Shown: positions 44,433 through 53,713 of the stretch, piece after piece | How the letters are laid out: every line of letters begins with the position of its first letter | Position numbering within the stretch: position 1 is the stretch's first letter | DNA from: an uncultured Lachnospiraceae bacterium | GTDB taxonomy: Bacteria; Bacillota; Clostridia; Lachnospirales; Lachnospiraceae | NCBI GenBank assembly: GCA_947172645.1 | Contig: CAMWBY010000004.1 | Span: 1-64,000, forward strand | Length of the DNA stretch: 64,000 nt | Direction: 5' to 3' | The notes under the pieces: generated by a model | What the model was told of the DNA's origin: nothing | The model's input: only the letters and a program-made list of their open reading frames with translations | Databases searched by the model: none | Position numbers and translations under genes: made by a program

Positions 44433-45500
44433 ATGCAGAAAATAGCTTTGATTACAGGTATCACAGGTCAGGACGGTTCTTATCTGGCTGAGTTTTTGTT
44501 AGAGAAAGGTTATGAGGTTCACGGATTAATCCGCCGGCACAGCATTTCCAATACGGCGCGGATTGACCACCTGATTGCGTCCGATTATCATAAGGTAAAA
44601 TTTTTCCTGCATTTTGCAGACACGACAGATTCAAGCAACCTGATGCGCTTGATTGCGGAGATACGCCCCACGGAGGTGTATAATCTGGCGGCACAGTCTC
44701 ATGTGGGTATTTCTTTCGACGTGCCGGAGTATACGGCGGAGGCGACGGGCGTAAGCACGCTGAAACTGCTTGAGGCCATCCGTGTAAATGGCGGCACGTG
44801 CAGGTTCTATCAGGCGTCCACGTCGGAGTTGTTTGGGGGTATTCCGGAGACGGCCCCGCAGAGCGAGAAGACGCCCTTTTATCCGAAGAGCCCTTACGGC
44901 GCGGCGAAGCTGTATTCTTACTGGATTACAGTCAATTACAGGGAATCTTACAACATGTATGCGTGCAACGGCATTCTCTTTAACCATGAATCTCCCAGGC
45001 GTGGCGAGAATTTTGTCACAAGGAAAATCACGCTTGCGATTGCCAATATAATAGCCGGGAAGCAGGACAAGCTGTCCCTTGGAAATATGAATGCGAAGCG
45101 TGACTGGGGATTTGCAGGCGACTATGTGAAAGGTATGTGGCTGATGCTGCAGCAGGATAAGCCCTGCGACTATGTGCTTGCCACGAACGAGACCCATACG
45201 GTCAGGGAATTTGTGGAAGAGGCATTCGGAGCCCTTGGCATTACAATCCGTTGGGAAGGCTCCGGTGTGAATGAGAAAGGATATGATGCGGCGAACGGCA
45301 GGCTTTTGGTGGATGTCAATCCTGAATTTTACCGTCCGGCGGAAGTGGAATTTCTCTGGGGGAATTGTGAGAAGGCGGAGAAGGAACTTGGCTGGAAGAG
45401 AGATGTGGACTTCAAGGGCCTGGTCGCGATGATGATGGATTCGGATATGAAGGAAATTGCGGGCATGGACTGCGCCGCATATAAGGCAAAACAGAAGTAG
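44433..45500 (+). CDS. gmd: GDP-mannose 4,6-dehydratase
   Basis: A 355-residue extended short-chain dehydrogenase with [34 protein letters not shown], catalytic [10 protein letters not shown] and Y-x3-K in [12 protein letters not shown], and the substrate loop [15 protein letters not shown]. It makes GDP-4-keto-6-deoxy-D-mannose from GDP-mannose, the first step to GDP-L-fucose. GDP-fucose synthase is encoded at 48896. ACGGAGGAACG is the ribosome site. Confidence 0.96.
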   Translation: MQKIALITGITGQDGSYLAEFLLEKGYEVHGLIRRHSISNTARIDHLIASDYHKVKFFLHFADTTDSSNLMRLIAEIRPTEVYNLAAQSHVGISFDVPEYTAEATGVSTLKLLEAIRVNGGTCRFYQASTSELFGGIPETAPQSEKTPFYPKSPYGAAKLYSYWITVNYRESYNMYACNGILFNHESPRRGENFVTRKITLAIANIIAGKQDKLSLGNMNAKRDWGFAGDYVKGMWLMLQQDKPCDYVLATNETHTVREFVEEAFGALGITIRWEGSGVNEKGYDAANGRLLVDVNPEFYRPAEVEFLWGNCEKAEKELGWKRDVDFKGLVAMMMDSDMKEIAGMDCAAYKAKQK

Positions 45501-45533
45501 AGGCACTGGGATGATAAGAAAGGCAGATGTGAT

Positions 45534-47306
45534 ATGCTGTCAGTGATTGGAATATGGATTTATATGCTTTTCACGGCCTTTTTGGCAGGGTACGGGACGA
45601 TGCGTGCGGTTATGCGTTTTATCCCGTACCGTGTCAGGCATTGGGATTCCTACCTGGTATGCGGTTTGGCTGTGGCGACTGTGTATGCGCAGTCGGCCAG
45701 TCTGCTAGGACGGGTAGGGCTTGCTGCCAACTTGGTTCTCTGTATCGCGTGTGCGGCAATCGCATGGCATGGCAGAAGAACGCTTGGCGGCATGTTACAG
45801 AAGGTGTGGAACGGCATACGGACAAATCAATCAGGAGAAAGAGGAAAGGTGCTTGCAGCATTGTTCCTCTTTTTGCTGTTTGCATACGGTACTTCGCGAG
45901 GCATCATACATTATGATACGGGGCTGTACCATGCCCAGAGTATCAGATGGATTGAGGAATACGGCGTGGTGAAGGGATTAGGCAATCTGCATTGCAGGCT
46001 GGCCTATAACAGTTCCTCTTTTGCACTGTCAGCGTTGTACAGCATGGCATTCCTGGGGGGACAGTCCTTCCACTGTACGGCGGGTTTTCTGGCTTTCCTG
46101 TTGGCAAGGGTCTCTGCGGAAGCGGCAGGGCAGTTGAGAAAAAAGAGGCTTCGTGCCAGTGGATTTGCCAGGGTGATGTGCGGTTACTATCTGGTGAACA
46201 TTTTCGATGAGATGGTTTCTCCCGCATCCGATTATTTTATGGTGCTATTGGCTTTTTATATTGTCATACGGTTTTTGGATTTATTAGAACATGAAGTCGG
46301 GGAGACGTTTCCTTACGCAATGCTATGCGTCCTGGGTGTTTTCCTGATGACGGTAAAACTGTCGGCGGCGCTCATTCTGCTGCTGGTCTGCTATCCGGCA
46401 TATGATTTGGTGCGTGGGAAGCGGTGGAAAGAAACAGGGGTATATCTGGCGCTTGGGCTGATAACGGCGTTGCCGTTTTTTATCCGGAATGTGGTACTGT
46501 CAGGGTGGCTTGTGTATCCTTTTACCCAGATTGATTTATTTGACGTGGCATGGAAAATACCGAAGGGCATGGCCGACTATGACGCCAGGGAGATTCAGGT
46601 CTGGGGCAGGGGCTATACGGACGTGGCCAGATATCATATTTCCATGGGGGAATGGATTCCGGATTGGTTCCGTTCCCTGGCGGGCAGCGATAAACTGTTG
46701 GTAGCCGCCGCCGCACTGTCCGTGTGCGCTTTGCTCGTATATGGCATCGGTATGTTTTGCAGGCTGTGGGAAAGGCGTTGGGGCATTTTACTGGTGCAGA
46801 TAACCGTGGCGGCTTCCTTCCTCTTCTGGCTGTGCACTTCCCCATTAATCCGGTATGGATGCGTCTATGTGTACTTGCTGCCTGCGGTGGTATTTGGTGG
46901 TATCTATGATGCGGCGCTTCGCGCTATGGAAGCCCGCGCTGATGGAGAGGCCGGGCTGTGCGGGATGTATCAGGATAATGCAAGGCAGGAAAAAAGCACG
47001 GAAAAAAAGATGGCACGGCGGATTGCTGGGCTGTGCGGCATATTGCCGGTATATTTTCTCATTGGATATAAATGTGCGGCGTTTGGCGGAGAGATTGCGG
47101 GTTCTTTTGTGAATGACTATTGGGTCGTTCAGAAAGACTATGAAAACTATCCGGTGCTGTCCTATGAGATAGGCGGCGTTACTTTCTATTATCCTGCGCA
47201 GGGCGACCAGGTGGGGTACGAGGCGTTCCCTTCTTCCCCGGTAAAGGCTGAGGCGGAGCTGATAGGGGAAGACGTGGGAGAGGGGTTTGCGTACCCGGCG
47301 GAATAA
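45534..47306 (+). CDS. Polymerase-like multi-span membrane protein (LIC_10190 type)
   Basis: A 590-residue protein with about 12-13 predicted membrane segments. The loop IIHYDTGLYHAQSIRWIEEY, followed by LGNLHCRLAYNSS, is the hallmark of the LIC_10190 family of surface-polysaccharide membrane proteins. They are thought to be polymerases or glycosyltransferases, but no activity has been shown to my knowledge. It follows gmd after 33 bases. Confidence 0.75.
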   Translation: MLSVIGIWIYMLFTAFLAGYGTMRAVMRFIPYRVRHWDSYLVCGLAVATVYAQSASLLGRVGLAANLVLCIACAAIAWHGRRTLGGMLQKVWNGIRTNQSGERGKVLAALFLFLLFAYGTSRGIIHYDTGLYHAQSIRWIEEYGVVKGLGNLHCRLAYNSSSFALSALYSMAFLGGQSFHCTAGFLAFLLARVSAEAAGQLRKKRLRASGFARVMCGYYLVNIFDEMVSPASDYFMVLLAFYIVIRFLDLLEHEVGETFPYAMLCVLGVFLMTVKLSAALILLLVCYPAYDLVRGKRWKETGVYLALGLITALPFFIRNVVLSGWLVYPFTQIDLFDVAWKIPKGMADYDAREIQVWGRGYTDVARYHISMGEWIPDWFRSLAGSDKLLVAAAALSVCALLVYGIGMFCRLWERRWGILLVQITVAASFLFWLCTSPLIRYGCVYVYLLPAVVFGGIYDAALRAMEARADGEAGLCGMYQDNARQEKSTEKKMARRIAGLCGILPVYFLIGYKCAAFGGEIAGSFVNDYWVVQKDYENYPVLSYEIGGVTFYYPAQGDQVGYEAFPSSPVKAEAELIGEDVGEGFAYPAE

Positions 47307-47373
47307 GAAATTGCCGTTTAGCGAAGCAAGGTTTTGGAAGATAAAAATAAATTTATGAAAGGAATGGAAAGAT

Positions 47374-48747
47374 ATGAAAATATTGACGCATAAAAGTTCC
47401 TCCGTGGATATGCTCCATGGGCCGATTTTTAAATCGATGCTGATGTTTGCAATTCCGGTTTTCTTTTCCAGCGTTTTTCAACAATTATATAATACGATGG
47501 ACACGGTGATTATCGGGCATACGCTTGGTGACGAGGCATTGGCCGCTATGGGGGCGGCGGGGGCAGTCTATGATTTGCTGATGGGATTTTCCTTTGGAAT
47601 CGGCGCCGGGCTTGCTGTGGTGACGGCCAGAAGCTTTGGTAGCGGAGACATGGATTATCTGAAGAAGTCGGTGGCTTCTTCCATTGTAATCGGTGCATGC
47701 ATTACTCTGGTGATTACGGCGGGGACACGCTTTATCCTGTATCCGTTCTTGGAAGTGCTGAATACGCCGCCGGAGATTATAGACCAGTCTTATGAATATG
47801 TCTCAACAATTACGCTGTTTATTGTGGTTATGTTTGCATACAATCTGTGCGCGGGGCTTTTGCGGGCTATTGGGAACAGTGTGATGCCGCTTGTGTTTCT
47901 GATTCTCTCGTCGGTGTTAAATATTATACTGGACATATTTTTTATTACCAGACTGCACATGGGCGTGCGCGGCGCAGCCGTAGCGACGGTGATTGCCCAG
48001 GGCGTATCAGTGGTGTGCTGCCTTATTTACATAGCGAAGAAAGCAAAAATTATGATACCGGGGAAGTCGCATTTTGTCTGGGATAAAGAATTGTACCAGG
48101 AGATGCTTGCTCAGGGACTTTCCATGGGCTTTATGAACTGCATTGTCACCGCGGGTACGGCAATTTTACAGTCCGGTATCAATAACCTGGGATACTTGGT
48201 GATTGCAGGACATACGGCGGCAAGGAAGCTTTTTCAATTTCTGATGATGCCTAACATGGCCATGAACCAGACAATCAGCACCTTTGTCTCCCAGAACCGC
48301 GGAGCAGGACAAGTCGGTCGTATCAGGAAGGCGATGAAATGCGCTTACCTCTATAGCGTGGTGGTTGCAGCGGCAGCGACGGTGTTAATGTTCTTCTTTG
48401 CGCCGGCGGCGGTACGGTTAATTTCCGGTTCCTCAGAGAGCGTGGTGTTGGAAAACGGCGCATTGTATCTGAGGATTGTGGCTCCATGCCTGGCGATATT
48501 AGGAGTGCTTAACCCGTGCAGACTGGGGTTACAGGCTATCGGGCAGAAGATTCTTCCGTTGCTTTCCAGTGTGATTGAGCTGTTTGGGAAGATTCTGTTT
48601 GTGGCAATTATGATACCGAAGTTCCAGTATATGGCTGTTATTTTCTGCGAGCCGGTGATTTGGTGTTTTATGGTGGCGGAGCTTCTCCCTGCATTCTGGA
48701 GGAACCCTTTTATCAGGTCGGGAGCCGAGCAAGGTAAGAGTTTGTAG
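47374..48747 (+). CDS. MATE-family transporter
   Basis: A 457-residue protein with about 12 membrane segments in two pseudo-symmetric halves (FFSSVFQQLYNTMDTVIIGH; GLSMGFMNCIVTAGTAILQ; MAMNQTISTFVSQNRGAG). MATE proteins are cation-coupled exporters of drugs and dyes. It sits inside the sugar-nucleotide operon between gmd and fcl, where a lipid-linked glycan flippase of the related MOP superfamily might be expected; the sequence itself says MATE (DinF/NorM-like). Confidence 0.9.
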   Translation: MKILTHKSSSVDMLHGPIFKSMLMFAIPVFFSSVFQQLYNTMDTVIIGHTLGDEALAAMGAAGAVYDLLMGFSFGIGAGLAVVTARSFGSGDMDYLKKSVASSIVIGACITLVITAGTRFILYPFLEVLNTPPEIIDQSYEYVSTITLFIVVMFAYNLCAGLLRAIGNSVMPLVFLILSSVLNIILDIFFITRLHMGVRGAAVATVIAQGVSVVCCLIYIAKKAKIMIPGKSHFVWDKELYQEMLAQGLSMGFMNCIVTAGTAILQSGINNLGYLVIAGHTAARKLFQFLMMPNMAMNQTISTFVSQNRGAGQVGRIRKAMKCAYLYSVVVAAAATVLMFFFAPAAVRLISGSSESVVLENGALYLRIVAPCLAILGVLNPCRLGLQAIGQKILPLLSSVIELFGKILFVAIMIPKFQYMAVIFCEPVIWCFMVAELLPAFWRNPFIRSGAEQGKSL

Positions 48748-48813
48748 ATTACCATAATAAATATTTGGTATACTATAAGTAAAATGGATATACAAACTTT
48801 GGGCATAATAGAA

Positions 48814-48841
48814 TTGCAAACCCTATAGTTTTTGATATAAT
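48814..48841 (+). promoter_or_regulatory. Sigma-A promoter of fcl
   Basis: TTGCAA (48814-48819), 16-base spacer, perfect TATAAT (48836-48841), about 50 bases before the fcl start. Confidence 0.65.
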
Positions 48842-48895
48842 AGAGACGAGAATATAGCATGATTTGTTTTGTTTCAGGAAAGGAATGATAGAAGG

Positions 48896-49837
48896 ATGAA
48901 CCATACGGACAAAATATATGTGGCAGGGCATAGAGGACTGGTAGGAAGCGCTATCGTGCGGAGCCTGGAGGCGAAGGGATATACAAATGTCATCGGCAGG
49001 ACACACCGTGAACTGGATTTAACGAGCCAGGAAGCGGTCCGGGATTTTTTCGAAGCCGAGAAGCCGGATGTGGTGGTGCTTGCGGCGGCGAAGGTAGGCG
49101 GCATCAATGCCAACAATACGGCCCCCGCGGATTTTGCCTATGAGAATATGCAGATTCAGTGCAATGTGGTCAAGTGCTGCCATGATTACCATGTGAAGAA
49201 ACTGCTGTTTTTGGGAAGCACATGTATCTATCCCAGAATGGCGCCACAGCCGATTCCCGAGGATGCGCTTTTGACAGGGCCGCTTGAGGAGACGAACGAG
49301 GCTTATGCCATCGCTAAGATTGCGGGCATGGAGATGTGCAGGTTCTTCAAAAAACAGTATGGAGATGATTTTATCAGCTGTATGCCGACGAATCTTTATG
49401 GCCCTCATGATAACTATGACTTGCAGGGTTCCCATGTAATGCCGGCGATGATACGGAAATTCCATGAGGCGAAGGTAAACGGCGCGCCTACTGTTGAATT
49501 ATGGGGGACGGGCATGCCTCTGCGCGAGTTCCTCTATGTGGACGATATGGCGGACGCCTGCGTATTTTTGTTGGAAAATTACAGCGGGGAACAGCATGTC
49601 AACATTGGCACGGGCAAGGAAATTACAATCAAAGAACTGGCGGAGACTGTGCGGAAGGTAGTGGGATACGAAGGGGAAATCGTGTGGAATAAGGACATGC
49701 CGGACGGCACGCCGCGTAAGCTGACGGATGTGACGAAACTCCATGGGCTTGGCTGGCAGCATAAGGTGGAATTGGAAGAAGGCGTACAGTTAGCCTATGA
49801 GTGGTTTAAAGAAAATGTAGATTCTGCAAGGATGTAG
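48896..49837 (+). CDS. fcl: GDP-L-fucose synthase
   Basis: A 313-residue epimerase/reductase with VAGHRGLVGSAIVRSLE, catalytic LGSTCIYPRMAPQPIPE and Y-x3-K in EAYAIAKIAGMEM. It converts the gmd product into GDP-L-fucose with NADPH. ATG at 48896 is chosen; the TTG at 48869 is upstream of the ribosome site AGGAAAGGA. Confidence 0.95.
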   Translation: MNHTDKIYVAGHRGLVGSAIVRSLEAKGYTNVIGRTHRELDLTSQEAVRDFFEAEKPDVVVLAAAKVGGINANNTAPADFAYENMQIQCNVVKCCHDYHVKKLLFLGSTCIYPRMAPQPIPEDALLTGPLEETNEAYAIAKIAGMEMCRFFKKQYGDDFISCMPTNLYGPHDNYDLQGSHVMPAMIRKFHEAKVNGAPTVELWGTGMPLREFLYVDDMADACVFLLENYSGEQHVNIGTGKEITIKELAETVRKVVGYEGEIVWNKDMPDGTPRKLTDVTKLHGLGWQHKVELEEGVQLAYEWFKENVDSARM

Positions 49838-49870
49838 GAGTTTATCAGCGGAACCGGGCGATAACTTACA

Positions 49871-49906
49871 ATTTACATAACGTACACTGTTTGTTATTAT
49901 GTAAAT
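49871..49906. promoter_or_regulatory. Inverted repeat upstream of the Spo0A-like gene
   Basis: ATTTACATAA (49871-49880) and TTATGTAAAT (49897-49906) are perfect 10-base inverted arms with a 16-base spacer, 53 bases before the Spo0A-like start. The AT-rich, spaced dyad looks like an operator rather than a terminator. Confidence 0.5.
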
Positions 49907-49958
49907 GTACAATATAACTACGAATATAATATATGATACGCAAAGGAGTAAACAGGGT

Positions 49959-50339
49959 ATGTTACAAGAAAAAACATTGTCTGGGCAGGAACTGGAACAG
50001 GCAATTTCCAGTTTTATGCTGGAACTGGGTATACCTGCGCATTTGCGAGGCTATCAGTACTTGAGGAGCGCAGTGCAGATGTGCGCAGAGGACATGGAAT
50101 TGGTAGGCAGTGTTACGAAGTTGCTGTATCCGGATTTGGCGAAATTGTACCGAACGACGGACCAGAAGATTGAGAGGGCAATCAGGAATGCAATCGAAGT
50201 GTCATGGGAGAGGGGCAACAGCGCTTTGTTTGAACAGCTGTTTGGCTACTGCAATTCAAAAGAATACAACAGGCCGACGAACAGTGAGTATATCGCAACG
50301 GTGGCGGATTACATCCGTCTGAAATATGGATTTGTGTAG
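49959..50339 (+). CDS. Stand-alone Spo0A C-terminal DNA-binding domain
   Basis: A 126-residue protein that corresponds to the Spo0A effector domain alone: LGIPAHLRGYQYLRSAVQMC, VTKLLYPDLAKLYRTT, KIERAIRNAIEVSWERGN and NRPTNSEYIATVADYIRLK follow the order of Spo0A sigma-A-contact and recognition helices. The phosphorylated receiver domain is absent. ATG at 49959 follows AAAGGAG at ten bases. It is a single gene between fcl and the glycosyltransferase series and ends at its own terminator. It may bind 0A-box-like sites without phosphorylation. Confidence 0.88.
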   Translation: MLQEKTLSGQELEQAISSFMLELGIPAHLRGYQYLRSAVQMCAEDMELVGSVTKLLYPDLAKLYRTTDQKIERAIRNAIEVSWERGNSALFEQLFGYCNSKEYNRPTNSEYIATVADYIRLKYGFV

Positions 50340-50360
50340 AATGGGCATTTGCAGCCGGAA

Positions 50361-50390
50361 AGGGAAGAGATACGTCTCTTCCTTTTTTTG
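50361..50390 (+). terminator. Terminator after the Spo0A-like gene
   Basis: GGAAGAGA (50363-50370) pairs with TCTCTTCC (50375-50382) around TACG, followed by seven T. Confidence 0.9.
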
Positions 50391-50478
50391 TTTGTTTATG
50401 GTATAGTAGGAATAGGCTTGGGCCTTGCGTGGCTTGGGTAGATACAGTGGGGATTCCATGAAAGGTACGGTAATCTGT

Positions 50479-51408
50479 ATGAAGTTACTTAGCGTCATAG
50501 TACCCTGTTATAACGAAGAAGAGAATATCAGGGATTTTTACGATGAATTGTTTAAAAATGACCCTTTTTTTAAGGAGAAAGAAATAGAGGTAGAACTTCT
50601 CTACATTGACGACGGTTCCAAAGATAAAACAGTGGAAGAAGTAAAGAAGCTGCATGGGCAGGATGCGCGCGTGCACCTCGTCTCTTTTTCCAGAAATTTT
50701 GGGAAAGAGGCGGCGATTTATGCAGGGCTGCAGAGAGCAAAGGGAGACATGGCGGTATTGATGGACGCGGACTTGCAGGACCCACCGTCACTGTTGCCAG
50801 AGATGTATGGCTATATTGAGCAGGGATATGATTCCGTGGCGACCAGGCGCGTGACGAGGAAAGGGGAACCTCCGGTGAGGTCCTTTTTTGCCAGGATGTT
50901 CTATCGTCTGATGAATAAGATATCGAAGACGGAAATTATAGACGGGGCGAGGGATTACCGCCTGATGACAAGGCAGGTTGTGGATGCGATTCTTGCCATG
51001 TCGGAATATAATCGGTTTACCAAAGGGATATTTGGATGGGTAGGCTATGAGACGAAGTGGTTGGAATACGAGAATATTGAGCGCAAGAAGGGTGAGACGA
51101 AGTGGTCTTTCTGGAAACTTTTTGTGTATTCCCTGGAAGGCATCACCGCTTTTTCCACGGTTCCGCTTACAGTGGCGGCCGTGATGGGCGCACTGTTTTG
51201 TATCCTGGCATTTTTCCTTATAATTTTTACAATTGTGAGGACATTGATTTTCGGAGACCCGACTTCCGGGTGGCCGTCAATGATATGTATTATTTTGCTT
51301 GTCAGCGGCGTGCAGCTGTTTTGTCTTGGAATTGTGGGGCAATACTTATCGAAGACCTATATGGAAGTGAAGAAGAGACCAATTTATCTGGTAAAAGAGG
51401 ATATTTAA
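50479..51408 (+). CDS. GT2 glycosyltransferase, polyprenyl-phosphate type (GtrB-like)
   Basis: A 309-residue enzyme with a GT2 catalytic domain (SVIVPCYNEEENI, IDDGSKD, metal site LMDADLQDP) and two C-terminal membrane segments (about 230-255 and 270-295), the layout of DPM1/GtrB enzymes that move a sugar from an NDP-sugar onto undecaprenyl phosphate. The start may be 50479 or 50458. It could supply the lipid-linked donor for the GT39-like enzyme at 61170 (inference). Confidence 0.88.
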   Translation: MKLLSVIVPCYNEEENIRDFYDELFKNDPFFKEKEIEVELLYIDDGSKDKTVEEVKKLHGQDARVHLVSFSRNFGKEAAIYAGLQRAKGDMAVLMDADLQDPPSLLPEMYGYIEQGYDSVATRRVTRKGEPPVRSFFARMFYRLMNKISKTEIIDGARDYRLMTRQVVDAILAMSEYNRFTKGIFGWVGYETKWLEYENIERKKGETKWSFWKLFVYSLEGITAFSTVPLTVAAVMGALFCILAFFLIIFTIVRTLIFGDPTSGWPSMICIILLVSGVQLFCLGIVGQYLSKTYMEVKKRPIYLVKEDI

Positions 51409-52230
51409 ATGAAGGGACGGGTTAGTGTCATCGTGCCCGTGTATAAGGCGGCGTCCTATATTGCCGAAACGGTTGCGATGGTACGCGGGCAGACATATAA
51501 GGACTGGGAATTATTTCTGGTAGAGGATTGTTCGCCTGATGGCAGCGCGGAAGCCATACGGAAACTGTTGAAAGACTGCGCCTGCCGTAAGCTGCCCGTC
51601 TGCATAGACGGAATCAGGACGGCGGAAGAATATACAGACATGCAAGGGCGGCGTATTGTGCTTGTGTGTAAGGAAAACAATGAGGGCGCGGCGGCTGCGC
51701 GCAATACAGGGATGGAGTTGGCGGAAGGAAGATACATTGCGTTTCTTGATGCGGACGATGTCTGGCTGCCAGGGAAACTGGAGAAGGAACTACGGTTTAT
51801 GAAGGACAGGCAGGCGGGGTTTGTGTTTTCATCTTATGAGTTCGGGGACGAGAACGCACGCCCGACCGGAAAAGTGGTACATGTTCCTGCGGAACTGACG
51901 TATAGACAGGCACTGTCCCGGACTGTGATTTTTACGACGACGGTATTGTTTGACCGGGAGAAGATTCCGGCGGATTTGATGCGGATGCCTGTCGTGGAGA
52001 GCGAGGATACGGCGACATGGTGGCGGATACTGCGCGCAGGTTACCGGGCTTATGGGCTGGACGAAGTGACAGCCGTTTACCGTCGTCCGGCGAAATCCCT
52101 CTCTTCGAACAAGCTTACGGCAATCAGACGCATCTGGAATCTGTACCGTGCGCAGGAAAAATTGTCTGTGGCGGCAAGCGTGCGGTATTTTATTCCCTGG
52201 GCATACAGGGCGACGGTGCGCAGGCTGTAA
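51409..52230 (+). CDS. GT2 glycosyltransferase
   Basis: A 273-residue soluble GT-A fold enzyme with VSVIVPVYKAASYIAETV, LVEDCSPDGS, AAARNTGMELAEG and metal site FLDADDVW. It starts immediately after the stop of the preceding gene. Donor and acceptor unknown; a role in repeat-unit assembly is inferred from neighbours. Confidence 0.88.
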   Translation: MKGRVSVIVPVYKAASYIAETVAMVRGQTYKDWELFLVEDCSPDGSAEAIRKLLKDCACRKLPVCIDGIRTAEEYTDMQGRRIVLVCKENNEGAAAARNTGMELAEGRYIAFLDADDVWLPGKLEKELRFMKDRQAGFVFSSYEFGDENARPTGKVVHVPAELTYRQALSRTVIFTTTVLFDREKIPADLMRMPVVESEDTATWWRILRAGYRAYGLDEVTAVYRRPAKSLSSNKLTAIRRIWNLYRAQEKLSVAASVRYFIPWAYRATVRRL

Positions 52231-52280
52231 GAGGAATATGCCAATAGACCGGATTTTTCCGGAGAATACATTAGAGTAAA

Positions 52281-53678
52281 ATGGGTGCCATTATGAGACA
52301 GATTGAATCAATGAAAAGGTTTATCATATTACAGTTATCGTTTATCGGGCTGCTTTTTCATACGGCAGTCTATGCTTATTTTTGGTTTGAGGAATATTAC
52401 CCATATCTGAGGTTCCATGGAAAAGCTAATTTTTTCCGTAATGGGCATATTTTGATTATTCTCATTTACTTCGTGTTGTTATTTTTCTTTGCAAGTACTT
52501 ATGGCGTGCTGAAAGTAGGTTATTTAAAGCCTGTCGATATATTCATTTCGGAATTTTTTTCCTTGTTGTTTGCAAATGTCATTTCCTATTTCCAGATATC
52601 CCTGATGGCAAACTGGGTAGTGCAGGTCCGGCCTATTGCAGAGGTGATGTTTATACAGGTTGTTTTCTCCATCGTATGGGTGTTTGTGTGCAATACATGT
52701 TACTATAAAGCGTTTCCGCCCAGGGATATCCTGATTATTCACGGGGAGCGCCCGATAGACGATATCGTTGCGAAATTCGAGTCCCGCAGGGAGAAATACC
52801 AGATTAGCAGGAGCATGAATATCTCGGAAGGAATGGAAGCCGTCAAGAAAGAGATTCTTGGGGGTTATGGCGCAGTTGTTTTGTGGGATATTCCCGGCAC
52901 AGACAGAAACGAATTGCTGAAGTATTGCTACAGCCGTTCCATCCGTGTCTATATGATGCCGAAGATATCGGATGTTCTGGTCAAAGGCGCGGACCAGCTT
53001 CACTTGTTTGACACGCCTATCTATCTGACGAGGGAGTATGCGCTGAAAATAGAACAGCGGTTAGCTAAGAGGGTGTTGGACTTAGTGTGTTCCTCGATTC
53101 TGTTGGTGATTGCGTCGCCTTTTATGCTGATAACGGCCATTGCGATTAAAGCCTATGACGGCGGCCCGGTTTTTTACCGGCAGGTCAGGTGCACCATGGG
53201 ACGTAAAGAATTCCAAATCCTGAAATTCAGGAGTATGCGGGTGGATGCGGAGAAGGATGGCGTTGCCAGGCTGGCGGCCAAGAATGATTCGCGCATTACG
53301 CCGGTGGGCAAGTTCATCCGTGCTACAAGGATTGATGAATTACCGCAGCTGCTTAATATATTGCGCGGCGATATGACATTTATCGGGCCCAGGCCGGAGA
53401 GGCCGGAGATTATAGAACAGTATATGACCGAAATGCCGGAATTTGCTTTTCGCATGAAAGTGAAAGCGGGATTGGCAGGTTATGCACAGGTGTATGGCAA
53501 GTATAATACGACGCCATACGATAAGCTGAAACTGGATTTGACATACATTGAACAGTACTCCATATGGCTTGACTTGAAGTTGATGCTTCTGACGTTGAAG
53601 ATTCTGATTAAGCCGGAGAGCACGGAAGGCGTGGACAGCACGCAGACAACTGCCATGAAAGATTCGAAGGAGAAGTGA
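52281..53678 (+). CDS. Initiating undecaprenyl-phosphate sugar transferase
   Basis: A 465-residue polyprenyl-phosphate hexose-1-phosphate transferase of the WbaP/WcaJ type. Four N-terminal membrane segments (to about 140) and a Rossmann-like CoA-binding domain (about 150-250) precede the catalytic domain beginning RVLDLVCSSILLV, with KFRSMRVDAEKDG, RIDELPQLLNILRGDMTFIG and PRPERPEI. It starts glycan synthesis by putting the first sugar phosphate on the lipid carrier. The following Wzz-like gene overlaps or abuts its end. Confidence 0.92.
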   Translation: MGAIMRQIESMKRFIILQLSFIGLLFHTAVYAYFWFEEYYPYLRFHGKANFFRNGHILIILIYFVLLFFFASTYGVLKVGYLKPVDIFISEFFSLLFANVISYFQISLMANWVVQVRPIAEVMFIQVVFSIVWVFVCNTCYYKAFPPRDILIIHGERPIDDIVAKFESRREKYQISRSMNISEGMEAVKKEILGGYGAVVLWDIPGTDRNELLKYCYSRSIRVYMMPKISDVLVKGADQLHLFDTPIYLTREYALKIEQRLAKRVLDLVCSSILLVIASPFMLITAIAIKAYDGGPVFYRQVRCTMGRKEFQILKFRSMRVDAEKDGVARLAAKNDSRITPVGKFIRATRIDELPQLLNILRGDMTFIGPRPERPEIIEQYMTEMPEFAFRMKVKAGLAGYAQVYGKYNTTPYDKLKLDLTYIEQYSIWLDLKLMLLTLKILIKPESTEGVDSTQTTAMKDSKEK

Positions 53679-53713
53679 CCGAAACGATAGAAGATATAGA
53701 AGGATGCAAAGCT

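Noticed and set aside
47374..48747. Calling the MATE protein the Wzx flippase of the locus
   Set aside because: The sequence follows the MATE (DinF/NorM) pattern; the position is only suggestive, so it is raised as a question and not as the annotation.
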